Shown: positions 8,728 to 15,975 of the stretch, piece by piece
Position numbering within the stretch: position 1 is the stretch's first letter
How the letters are laid out: each line of letters opens with the position of its first letter
The notes under the pieces: model-generated
Told to the model about the DNA's origin: nothing
Database searches by the model: none
What the model saw: only the letters and a program-made list of their open reading frames with translations
Assembly: GCF_003316875.1 (NCBI RefSeq)
Contig: NZ_QMIL01000004.1
Coordinates: forward strand, 124,001-188,000
Reading direction: 5' to 3'
Length of the DNA stretch: 64,000 nt
DNA from: Aliidiomarina celeris
GTDB taxonomy: Bacteria; Pseudomonadota; Gammaproteobacteria; Enterobacterales; Alteromonadaceae
Position numbers and translations under genes: made by a program

Positions 8728-9588
8728 ATGCGTGTCGTTAAATTATCGCTTATTTCAGTCGCTGTACTTTCAAGCGTGGCATGTGCAAGCCAGCACTCAA
8801 CTTACAACCATGTAGATGATTCAGTGATCGCAGAACAGCGTGCAGCACTGGCGGCAAATACCGAAGGCAAAGATTTTGGGCCACAATCGCCGAGAGATTT
8901 GGAAACGTTGTCGGGAAATAACACGAGAATGTTCAATGCGGCACCTAGCCACACCGAAATGAATTTATGCAATATCCACTTCCATGTAAGTGCAGAGCAT
9001 CGCGGTGGTGAATTTACTACTTATGCGGGGAATGGCGACGGACAAGGCCATCATTCCGGCTATGTTTATAACGGTCGTTTACCCAGCGCACATTTACAAA
9101 CACCGTCGCGTGCAATTTGTGAGGGGCCAAAAGGTGGTTTAAAAGCGGGCGATACCATTGAGGTGCATTATGTATTTACCAGCGCACTGATAACGCCTGG
9201 CCCTACGTTAGCTGCGTGTTTTTCGGAAAGTACGATGAATCCACAGTTACGAGTTGAAAGCCAAGTATATGTGTTGGTGAGCGACGAAGATGCGCTAGAC
9301 TTTCAGGAACTGACCGCATTTGGAGAGCGCAATGGCTATCAACAAGCGCTTAATATCCCAAGTAACACAGGAACGCCAATTCGCTATGCAGGCTCTACCA
9401 CAGGCCATACTTACAACACGCTAGGGTCGCCTTTGCAAGTTTCTTGGAGTGTGCGGCCGAAAGTAGCGTATGTAAATATTGAGTCGGTGGGTGAGTGGTG
9501 TGATAGCAACCCATTTAACGAAACGACCGCTCATGGCGTGCGCAATTTAGTGGTAAACCCAGATTTAATCTCCGATATCGAGCAGTAA
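8728..9588 (+). CDS. Delta-class carbonic anhydrase, exported
   Basis: An exported protein of 286 residues that matches the delta carbonic anhydrase family first known from marine diatoms. Landmarks are NLCNIHFHVSAEHRGGEF (residues ~79-96, the His cluster being a likely zinc site), TYAGNGDGQG, GDTIEVHYV, LRVESQVYVLV, YAGSTTG, VSWSVRPKVA and HGVRNLVVNPDL. It would hydrate CO2 in the periplasm or at the surface. The leader (MRVVKLSLISVAVLSSVAC) ends in a possible but weak lipobox. I chose ATG at 8728 because AAAGGA precedes it. The last 8 codons overlap a dead fragment on the other strand. No bicarbonate transporter is adjacent. Confidence 0.82.
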   Translation: MRVVKLSLISVAVLSSVACASQHSTYNHVDDSVIAEQRAALAANTEGKDFGPQSPRDLETLSGNNTRMFNAAPSHTEMNLCNIHFHVSAEHRGGEFTTYAGNGDGQGHHSGYVYNGRLPSAHLQTPSRAICEGPKGGLKAGDTIEVHYVFTSALITPGPTLAACFSESTMNPQLRVESQVYVLVSDEDALDFQELTAFGERNGYQQALNIPSNTGTPIRYAGSTTGHTYNTLGSPLQVSWSVRPKVAYVNIESVGEWCDSNPFNETTAHGVRNLVVNPDLISDIEQ

Positions 9589-9682
9589 ACGATAGCCGTT
9601 ACCCCGAAGTGTTTGAATGTGTGAGCGAACGCCCGGGGTATCAATACGCTGTCGTGATAGTGTAATCCCCCGAAAAATCGCT
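9565..9682 (-). pseudogene. C-terminal fragment of a winged-helix regulator gene
   Basis: The minus frame ending at TAA 9565-9567 reads LSRQRIDTPGVRSHIQTLRG, then NGYRLL. This resembles the recognition helix and wing of OmpR/PhoB-type effector domains, whose typical ending is RGxGYRL. No start codon or N-terminal part exists: the frame enters the SEC-C remnant at about 9683. I call it a stranded 3' fragment. The family call rests on about 35 residues, so it could be a chance match. Confidence 0.4.
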
Positions 9683-9858
9683 GCATGAACACCCAAAATA
9701 GGCGTATGTCGATATGTTCACCAGTTGTAGCGAGTTACTGTAACTTCCAGATCACAAGCGTTTGCTCGAGGGCATCACGAATTTCAGGCTGGCATTCGAA
9801 CAAACAAAGGATAAGGTTGAGAACTGCGACACCGGCTGTCGTGGCGTGTTGTAAAATG
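9683..9858 (-). pseudogene. Scrambled second copy of the SEC-C gene
   Basis: Four blocks match the intact gene in order. 9683-9722 matches 7498-7537, 9723-9750 matches 7558-7586, 9751-9785 matches 8101-8135, and 9786-9858 matches about 8253-8325, including the 5' flank. The ~21-bp, ~514-bp and ~117-bp stretches between them have been lost. The start codon and zinc motif are gone, so nothing functional remains. The duplicate pair brackets the CPXCG and carbonic anhydrase genes, which suggests that these arrived with, or were spanned by, the duplication. Confidence 0.85.
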
Positions 9859-9890
9859 GAGCCTCATTAAAGAACACAAGGAGAGCACCA

Positions 9891-10109
9891 ATGGCACAAC
9901 GACTACACATTGTATTAAGTGAGCAAGCAACTCAGCGGTATTTAGAGTTGGCGAGTGCGAAAACAGAAGGGGAGATAAACGAAGACTGTGAGCCCTCAGG
10001 CGCAAGCATTCAGATAGATATTTGGCACCTTGAGAATGGTGTGTCAATGCAAAGAGGCAACGACTGGATCGACATCGGCGAAGCGAGTGTGGATTTGATC
10101 GATGCCTAA
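9891..10109 (+). CDS. Small hypothetical acidic protein
   Basis: A 72-residue protein that I do not recognise. It is acidic, begins MAQRLHIVLSEQATQRYLEL, and has no signal peptide or membrane segment. The opening resembles the N-terminal helix of small antitoxin- or relaxosome-like proteins, but that is too short to call. AAGGAG with an 8-base spacer gives strong support for the start. The metallophosphoesterase follows 48 bases downstream on the same strand. Confidence 0.6.
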   Translation: MAQRLHIVLSEQATQRYLELASAKTEGEINEDCEPSGASIQIDIWHLENGVSMQRGNDWIDIGEASVDLIDA

Positions 10110-10157
10110 CTTAAAGGGTATACACTAAGCCTTTAATTGTTAGCTAAAGGAGCAACA

Positions 10158-11078
10158 ATGTACGACGTTATTGGTGATGTTCACGGCTATGCCGACCAAT
10201 TGGAAGCGTTATTGAAGAAGTTGGGGTATGAGCTTAAGCGGGGGGTGTACCGGCACCCGGAGCGTAAGCTTATTTCGGTGGGTGACTTGTGTGATCGCGG
10301 GCCTGCGCAGCGGCGCACCATTGATATTATTCGTGCTATGCATGAGGCGGAGCAAGCCCACGTGATTATGGGTAATCATGAGTTTAATGCGGTGGCGTGG
10401 GCTACGCCCGACGGTAACGGTGACTTTTTACGTCCGCACACGGATAAAAATTACAGCCAGCACCGCGAGTTTTTGTTGGAGGCGGAGCAAGATTACGGTT
10501 GGTATGGCAGTACCATGGAGTGGTTCAAGCAACTGCCGATTTATGTAGAGCTGCCAGAACTAAGAACTGTGCATGCCTGTTGGCATGTGCCGTCGAAGCA
10601 GGTTGTGGATCGGTATACGGATAAAAACGGCATATTGCTACCAGAAGCATGGGTATTGGCGAGCACGAAAGGGCACGAGCTTTTCACCGCCATTGAAGTA
10701 TTGAGTAAAGGCTGGGAATTGCAGTTGCCGGAAGGTTACTACTTTCTCGACAAAGACCAACACCCGCGCACGGCTATTCGTACGGAATGGTGGCGCGAAG
10801 ACACACGGCGGTATCGCGATTTGGCGATTGGCGTGGGAAATATCGACGAGCTACCTGAAGGTGATATCCCGGGCTCTGCTTTACCGGGGTACGCCAGCTC
10901 AGAAAATGAAAGCCCCAAGCCACTTTTTATAGGCCACTACTGGATGAACGGCACTCCGTCGTTGCAGTCGCCGTATATTGCCTGTGTTGACTGGTCGGTA
11001 GCCGACAACGGCTTAATGGCGGCGTATCGCTTTAATGGCGAGCGCGAGCTAAGTGACAAGGGTTTTGTGTGGGTGTAA
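10158..11078 (+). CDS. Metallophosphoesterase, PrpE/calcineurin type
   Basis: A 306-residue binuclear metal phosphatase. It has DVIGDVHG at residue 3, GDLCDRGP near 41 and GNHEF near 72, with metal-binding histidines further on, which is the standard order for this superfamily. Substrates in the family include diadenosine polyphosphates, phosphoproteins and nucleic acids; nothing here decides among them. I chose ATG at 10158 because AAAGGAG precedes it with a 6-base spacer. Its last codons (KGFVWV and stop) lie inside a 43-bp direct repeat whose second copy is downstream of the yjjJ-like gene. Confidence 0.82.
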   Translation: MYDVIGDVHGYADQLEALLKKLGYELKRGVYRHPERKLISVGDLCDRGPAQRRTIDIIRAMHEAEQAHVIMGNHEFNAVAWATPDGNGDFLRPHTDKNYSQHREFLLEAEQDYGWYGSTMEWFKQLPIYVELPELRTVHACWHVPSKQVVDRYTDKNGILLPEAWVLASTKGHELFTAIEVLSKGWELQLPEGYYFLDKDQHPRTAIRTEWWREDTRRYRDLAIGVGNIDELPEGDIPGSALPGYASSENESPKPLFIGHYWMNGTPSLQSPYIACVDWSVADNGLMAAYRFNGERELSDKGFVWV

Positions 11079-11099
11079 CGCTCTTTTAAGCGCAGAAAA
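11057..11099. repeat. 43-bp direct repeat, left copy (metallophosphoesterase 3' end)
   Basis: This matches 12846-12888 at 42 of 43 positions (T/C at 11082). It includes the last six sense codons and stop of the metallophosphoesterase and the first AAGCGCAGAAAA element. The segment between the copies (11100-12845) carries the fic remnant and the yjjJ-like gene. Confidence 0.9.
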
Positions 11100-11103
11100 A
11101 TCA

Positions 11104-11249
11104 AAGGATACTCGACTTCAGAACAGTCCTTTGCTTCTGGAAGTGAAAGCGTATTTATAGGAATGGCGTCATTGGGAGCTGGCTGCAATACCTTTCAGTT
11201 CCGCCAGGAAGCGATGAGCCTTAGCGGCCTTTTTCACACATGAAATATT
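11104..11249 (-). pseudogene. Frameshifted remnant of a fic gene N-terminal domain
   Basis: Two overlapping minus-strand frames rebuild the Fic N-terminal domain. The first reads KKAAKAHRFLAELKGIAASS. The second, shifted by one frame, continues PNDAIPINTLSLPEAK and then DCSEVEYPLI. In intact Fic proteins this region reads like AELKG-x-x-SIPN and then INTL-x-x-EAK-x-SSAIEN. There is no start codon and no HPFxxGNGR region, so only about 45 codons survive. It fills most of the 348-base gap before yjjJ. The rest of that gap (to 11426) is AT-rich and probably holds the yjjJ promoter. Confidence 0.7.
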
Positions 11250-11426
11250 TGTTCAAAAAACAATCATCTCTACCTTTGCTATAACATCTAAACAGTGGTA
11301 GCTTATCTATGCATTAATGTATGCAAAAAATAGATCGCATCGACATAAAGTGTTGAATATAAATGCGTATGTCATTATTTTAATCTGCATTTTTCGATGC
11401 AAAATTGGTCTTTCTAACGGTTTTCG

Positions 11427-12812
11427 ATGAAGAAAATAGCTGAAAATATATTGTTAACACTCCGGGCGGGTCCGATGTCAGCAACTGACATTGCGGCGAG
11501 CTTGCGTGTTAATGCAACGACTGTCAGTCGTCAGTTGAACCGGTTAGGTGAGCGCGTCATCAGAGCGGGTGCGGGTCGGTCGACGCGTTGGTATTTGCCG
11601 CGCCCATTAGAGGCGACCGGCGGACTATATCGTTTGCCCGTGTACCGTGTCGATAAGGCAAGGACGGTGAGCAAAATAGCTCATTTGTATTCTGTGTTTC
11701 CTGCAGAGAGTTATCTGGTCGAATATTTCCGAGAGAACAAAGAACAGGAACGATCAGAAACCGTTGTTGAATGGACATATTTCGAGTCATTGCCCTGGTG
11801 GCTGACTGACATGAGACCTCAAGGTTTTCTCGGGCGCTCTTTTGCGAACCAACTGCGGGAACGAGGTGAGTTAGTCGATGCTGATCCGCGAATGTGGAGT
11901 GAAGATGAAATTCTGTCAATGCTTGCCAAGCACCCGCAAGAAGGAATTGGTAATCTATTGCTTGGTGAGGAAGCCTACAGACAATGGCTGCACTTGTCTG
12001 AAGCGGTATCAATCAGCGATTCCGAAGCCGCAGAACGGGCTGAAGCTATTGCGCGCGGTGAGCATTTTGATTCCTCAGCACAGGGGGAGCAACCGAAGTT
12101 TATTGCCCGCATTGCGGGGGCTGAGTGTATCGTTAAGTTTTCCGGTCAGGTAGACCAAACAGAAGTCGATACTGTTGCAAACCGCTGGGCGGATTTGCTG
12201 CATGTTGAAGCACTTACATCCAACGTACTCAATCATTCGTTACCCGACATTGCGGCTGTAAACCGGACGTTTCAGGCGAACGGGAGAACGTTCATGGCTT
12301 CGGAGCGCTTTGATCGGACTGCTAAGGGAGGTCGTGTTGGGGTAATTTCGCTCAGCAGCTTAGACGCAGAGTTTGTTGGCAAGGCGAATCAGCCCTGGCC
12401 AGTCATTATGCAAGTATTGGCAAACTCAAAAATAGTGACCGAGAAGGCTGTAGTGAATAGCAAAGTAGTCTGGGCGTTTGGCCAATTAATTGCAAACTCA
12501 GATATGCATTTGGGTAATTTGTCCGTGCTCAATGTCAGCGGTAGACCTTACCCTTTAGCGCCTATTTACGATATGCTCCCTATGCATTTTGCGCCCACTG
12601 CTGCCGGTGATCTTCCAGCGAAGCCGCGTGACATTACCCTGTGCTTAGAAGTAGAGCGCGTGCATTGGGAGCTAGCCTACCCGATGGCACTTGAGTTATG
12701 GCAAAGAGTTATCGAACACCCAAACATTAGCGACCACTTTAAAGCCATTGCCCGACAGCAATTTGAGGTTGTGAAAGACTTCTCAGCTGTGATTGAACGA
12801 ATGGTGAAATAG
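11427..12812 (+). CDS. yjjJ: Solo HipA-family kinase toxin, YjjJ (HipH) type
   Basis: A 461-residue single-protein HipA homologue. An N-terminal winged helix (residues ~1-55, including MSATDIAASL and NATTVSRQL) stands in for a separate HipB. The kinase part has SSAQGEQPKF near residue 212, CIVKF, the conserved GRTFMASERFDR, the catalytic NSDMHLGN near 357, and PIYDMLPMHF. E. coli YjjJ, a HipA-family toxin without a partner antitoxin, has this plan and length. No classical ribosome site is visible before ATG 11427. The gene lies alone on a segment bounded by 43-bp direct repeats, which suggests separate acquisition. All kinase motifs look intact. Confidence 0.85.
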   Translation: MKKIAENILLTLRAGPMSATDIAASLRVNATTVSRQLNRLGERVIRAGAGRSTRWYLPRPLEATGGLYRLPVYRVDKARTVSKIAHLYSVFPAESYLVEYFRENKEQERSETVVEWTYFESLPWWLTDMRPQGFLGRSFANQLRERGELVDADPRMWSEDEILSMLAKHPQEGIGNLLLGEEAYRQWLHLSEAVSISDSEAAERAEAIARGEHFDSSAQGEQPKFIARIAGAECIVKFSGQVDQTEVDTVANRWADLLHVEALTSNVLNHSLPDIAAVNRTFQANGRTFMASERFDRTAKGGRVGVISLSSLDAEFVGKANQPWPVIMQVLANSKIVTEKAVVNSKVVWAFGQLIANSDMHLGNLSVLNVSGRPYPLAPIYDMLPMHFAPTAAGDLPAKPRDITLCLEVERVHWELAYPMALELWQRVIEHPNISDHFKAIARQQFEVVKDFSAVIERMVK

Positions 12813-12845
12813 CCTGTAAATATCCGGCGAACGCCTGCCAACCTT

Positions 12846-12888
12846 CAAGGGTTTTGTGTGGGTGTAACGCCCTTTTAAGCGCAGAAAA
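12846..12888. repeat. 43-bp direct repeat, right copy
   Basis: Partner of 11057-11099. It holds a second, non-functional copy of the metallophosphoesterase 3' end including its stop codon, 33 bases after the yjjJ stop. It runs straight into the 32-bp iterons in front of the ATPase gene, so the pre-insertion order was probably metallophosphoesterase, iterons, ATPase. Confidence 0.9.
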
Positions 12889-12972
12889 GTGCGGGTGTTT
12901 ACATTATTATGCGCATAAAAGTGTAATCTTTATTGTTTTTAAGCGCGGAAAAGTGTAATTTGGTTGGTATTG
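12877..12972. repeat. Three 32-bp-phased repeats upstream of the ATPase gene
   Basis: The element AAGCGCRGAAAAGTGTAAT (with small changes) starts at 12877, 12909 and 12941, exactly 32 bp apart (about three helical turns). The first ~19 bp of each unit are conserved and the remaining ~13 are not. The array ends 28 bases before the ATPase start. Phased half-conserved units suggest a cooperative DNA-binding site, perhaps autoregulatory. A degenerate single unit also exists at 11088-11099 in the left repeat copy. Confidence 0.75.
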
Positions 12973-13000
12973 AGTACTCGAACTAGCCGAGGTTTATGCA

Positions 13001-14329
13001 ATGCAAAGACTGCTGCTGCCCCTGTTACAACACTGGAAAAGCCAATCGGTGCGCAAGCCTTTGCTTATCGATGGTGCGCGTCAAACGGGTAAAACCTATT
13101 TGTTGCAAGAGCTCTTTGGTAAGTCGTTTAGGCAAGTATTACGTGTCGACTTTCTTGAGTCGCCTGATATGGCGAGCGCATTTTCAGGCTCACTCTCGCC
13201 CAAGGACATTCTCACAAATATAGAGCTTCTTAGCGGCCAAGTATTCAATGAAGCTAGCGATTTACTGATTCTGGATGAGATTGGTGAATGCGAACGAGCG
13301 GTTACCTCGCTCAAGTATTTTGCAGAAAAAGCGCCTCATTTGTATGTTGCGGCGAGTGGTTCGAATATTGGTCTACTCAATACCTTCCCGGTCGGAAAAG
13401 TTGAACAGCACAACTTACGACCACTCTCTTTTTATGAGTTTTTAATGGCGGCTAATGAGCCTGCTGTGCTTAAAGCTTACGAAACTCAAACTAATTCTGA
13501 AGCAGCGCATAAAATGCTTATGGATAAGCTCACCGACTATTATTTCACAGGTGGCATGCCAGAGGCGGTGCGTGTTTGGTATGCGTCTCGTGAGCAAAGT
13601 ATTTTGGAGCGGGTGGAAAAAGTAAAACGTGTGCATGGTGATTTAATTTCCGGTTATCAGCGGGACTTTGGTAAATATTCAGGCAAAGTGGATGCGGGAT
13701 TAATTGAGTCGATTTTCAACGCGGTGCCGGCACAACTCTCTGCGGTGTTAGACGACTCCGTGAAGCGATTTAAGTTTAAAAATGTGCACGAACGTAAGTC
13801 GCGTTATCAAGAGTTAGAGAGCGGTATTTCTTGGCTAGAAAAATGTCGACTGGTACTCAAGAACCACCCTATTGAGGGGCGGCCACGCAGTCCATTAGCG
13901 GCGTACAAACAAGAAAATAAAGTGAAATTATTCCTCATGGACGTGGGCCTGCTTCACCACATGCTGGGCGTTGGTTACAAAGAAATTAAACAACAAGGTT
14001 ATGAATATAAAGGCTATGTTGCTGAAAATTTTGTGCAGCAGGAGTTTGCGGTAATGGGCATTGAACCGAGTTATTCATGGAGTGATGCGAGGGCTGAGAT
14101 CGAATTTATCGCGTCTGACTCGGAGGGAAATGTTATTCCGATTGAGGTGAAAAGCGGTAAACGGACGCGCGCGAGGTCACTGCAGTCTTACATTACCAAA
14201 TGCGCTCCAACAAAAACCATTAAGCTTACGGGTACGCGAGGCTCAGGCGCGCTCGAAAACAGGCACTTGGTTTATCCACTCTATTACACAGAACATGCTC
14301 TACGCACGCATATCATGCAGCGTGCATGA
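13001..14329 (+). CDS. AAA-family ATPase with DUF4143 domain
   Basis: A 442-residue protein of the COG1373 type. Residues ~20-150 form an AAA_14 ATPase, with Walker A GARQTGKT at ~25-32 and Walker B LLILDEIGE near 89. Residues ~200-390 form DUF4143, an endonuclease-fold-like region ending in IPIEVKSGKRTRARSL, which resembles the ExK core of PD-(D/E)XK nucleases. Family members are numerous, variable in copy and often near TA or mobile genes; their function is not settled. The start at 13001 follows the phased repeats. The 3' end lies 6 bases from the convergent EEP gene. Confidence 0.85.
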   Translation: MQRLLLPLLQHWKSQSVRKPLLIDGARQTGKTYLLQELFGKSFRQVLRVDFLESPDMASAFSGSLSPKDILTNIELLSGQVFNEASDLLILDEIGECERAVTSLKYFAEKAPHLYVAASGSNIGLLNTFPVGKVEQHNLRPLSFYEFLMAANEPAVLKAYETQTNSEAAHKMLMDKLTDYYFTGGMPEAVRVWYASREQSILERVEKVKRVHGDLISGYQRDFGKYSGKVDAGLIESIFNAVPAQLSAVLDDSVKRFKFKNVHERKSRYQELESGISWLEKCRLVLKNHPIEGRPRSPLAAYKQENKVKLFLMDVGLLHHMLGVGYKEIKQQGYEYKGYVAENFVQQEFAVMGIEPSYSWSDARAEIEFIASDSEGNVIPIEVKSGKRTRARSLQSYITKCAPTKTIKLTGTRGSGALENRHLVYPLYYTEHALRTHIMQRA

Positions 14330-14335
14330 ACACCA

Positions 14336-15073
14336 TTACAACGCAAAGCGCGCATAAATGGGGTTGTGATCAGACACGGTGGTGGTGTCGATGGCAGTGG
14401 CTTCTTTCAGCTGCAGGCCGCGATAAAACATAAAGTCGAGCGGGTGTTGGCGGTAGGCTTTAATATGGTGGGCGTCGAGCATGATGGCTTCGCGCAGCCC
14501 TACTGCACGGCAAAAGCGGCGCAAGTGTAAGCGCCGTTGTCGGCTCCACACGTTAAAGTCGCCTGCCACAATCAGCGGCCCTTGATGATGTAAAAGCTCC
14601 TCTTTAAGTAACTCCATTTCACGCAAAAAATAATTCGCACTGACAAAGTTAATGGCATGCACGTTCACGATCAGTAGGGTTTCGTTGGTGGGCAGTGGAT
14701 GGTACGACAGCATATAGCTTTTATGGGTGGCTATAATGCCTTCGCGGCGTTCGCTGAGCAGTGTTTGCACATTGTTAAATGCGAACTGGCTGGCGGTAAC
14801 AACGCCATAAGTAGCGCGCCGAGTTTGCATATTGGGGGCGACCGCATAAGACCACTGTGGCAACAGCAAGCTTGAGCCGGAGGCGAGTTTGGCCTCTTGA
14901 AACAGCAGAAAAAGGCTTGGGAATTGCTGCAAAAGCCGCTCTAGTTCAATTTGAAAGCGCGTGGTTTGGGTTAGCTTTTGTGTATTCCAGCACAGCACGC
15001 CAAAGTCTTCACCGAGAGTGAGCTTTTCTTGGTGTATAAACCGTTGTGGAACAATGATTTTGGGCTTTAACAC
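14336..15073 (-). CDS. Endonuclease/exonuclease/phosphatase (EEP) family protein
   Basis: A 245-residue protein with the EEP metal-dependent hydrolase fold. It has LCWNTQKL near residue 28, FQEAKL near 58, NVHAINF near 137, the catalytic GDFNVWS near 168, LDFMFYRGL near 212 and SDHNPIYA near the C-terminus. These are the expected Asn, Glu, Asp/Asn and terminal Asp-His residues. Substrates across the family include DNA, phospholipids and inositol phosphates. No signal peptide is seen, so a cytoplasmic phosphodiesterase is likely. The upstream region (15074-15242) is shared with the divergent VIT-family gene. Confidence 0.82.
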   Translation of the reverse strand: MLKPKIIVPQRFIHQEKLTLGEDFGVLCWNTQKLTQTTRFQIELERLLQQFPSLFLLFQEAKLASGSSLLLPQWSYAVAPNMQTRRATYGVVTASQFAFNNVQTLLSERREGIIATHKSYMLSYHPLPTNETLLIVNVHAINFVSANYFLREMELLKEELLHHQGPLIVAGDFNVWSRQRRLHLRRFCRAVGLREAIMLDAHHIKAYRQHPLDFMFYRGLQLKEATAIDTTTVSDHNPIYARFAL

Positions 15074-15242
15074 GGTGCAGCCTTACGTTTTACATGTATT
15101 TTAAAAGTGTTCAGTATAGCTAAATACGTATGCGCGCGACCATTGGTTTTCCTGGTTCAAACTGCGCGCTAACCGCTAGGTATTTCGTGGGTGTAGGGCT
15201 ATAGTGCGTGTTTACTCTAACGGGTATTGAGGAGATTAAATA

Positions 15243-15932
15243 ATGGAGCTTCATACGCCGCATCGCTCGAGCCGCGTGGGCTGGCTTCGCGCGGCCGTGC
15301 TGGGCGCAAACGACGGTATTGTGTCGACCAGTAGTTTAATTATTGGCGTGGCCGCGGCAAGCACGGGCCAAGCGGAAATTATGTTAGCGGGTGTCGCTGG
15401 CTTGGTGGCTGGTGCTATGTCGATGGCGGCAGGCGAGTATGTGTCGGTTAGCTCGCAGTCGGACACTGAATATGCGGATCTTGAGATTGAGAAAAAGTCG
15501 CTGCGCGAACAGCCTGAAAAAGAACAACAAGAACTAGCGGAAATTTACCAACAGCGCGGATTAACCCCAGAGTTATCTCAACAAGTGGCGGCGCAATTAA
15601 TGGCGAACGACGCGCTGGCGGCACATGCCCGCGACGACATTGGCATCACCGATGTGGGCAAAGCCAATCCGGTACAAGCGGCCTTGTCGTCTGCGCTTAC
15701 CTTTACTATTGGTGCCTTGTTGCCGTTGTTGGTGGCGTGGTGGGTGCCTTTACCAATACTTATTATGGCGGTGGCGGGTTCGTCGTTAGTGTTTCTTGCC
15801 GCACTCGGTGCTGTTGCAGCGCGCGCGGGCGGCGCGCCAATGTTTCGCGCGGCTATTCGGGTTACCTTTTGGGGTGGCTTGGCTATGGCGTTAACCGCTG
15901 TTGTGGGGCGGCTTTTTGGCGTGGCCGCCTGA
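15243..15932 (+). CDS. VIT1/CCC1-family iron or manganese transporter
   Basis: A 229-residue inner-membrane protein. The opening RAAVLGANDGIVSTSSLIIG and the following SMAAGEYVSVSSQSD are signature segments of the family. A charged central loop (residues ~80-140, with KKSLREQPEKEQQELAEIY) corresponds to the cytoplasmic metal-binding domain, and three C-terminal membrane helices follow. Bacterial members export or store Fe2+ or Mn2+; which metal cannot be told here. TGAGGAG precedes the start. It is monocistronic, convergent with rlmA. Confidence 0.9.
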   Translation: MELHTPHRSSRVGWLRAAVLGANDGIVSTSSLIIGVAAASTGQAEIMLAGVAGLVAGAMSMAAGEYVSVSSQSDTEYADLEIEKKSLREQPEKEQQELAEIYQQRGLTPELSQQVAAQLMANDALAAHARDDIGITDVGKANPVQAALSSALTFTIGALLPLLVAWWVPLPILIMAVAGSSLVFLAALGAVAARAGGAPMFRAAIRVTFWGGLAMALTAVVGRLFGVAA

Positions 15933-15975
15933 GTGCCCGACTAAGTGCCCGCAAAAGAGGCCACTTAATAGCCAT

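Noticed and set aside
9784-10047. Minus-strand 87-codon ORF
   Set aside because: It runs antisense to the small hypothetical gene and into the SEC-C remnant, with no ribosome site or protein-like character.
10937-11188. Minus-strand 83-codon ORF as a gene
   Set aside because: Its first ~30 codons are one frame of the broken fic remnant, and the rest is antisense to the metallophosphoesterase.
12877-12972. CRISPR-like array
   Set aside because: Only three units, conserved in about 19 of 32 bases with no uniform repeat and spacer lengths, and no cas genes. Phased protein-binding repeats fit better.
1-14300. Prophage or integrated plasmid
   Set aside because: No integrase, phage structural or plasmid replication gene, and cargoes are separated by ordinary genes. 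Piecemeal gene insertion fits better.
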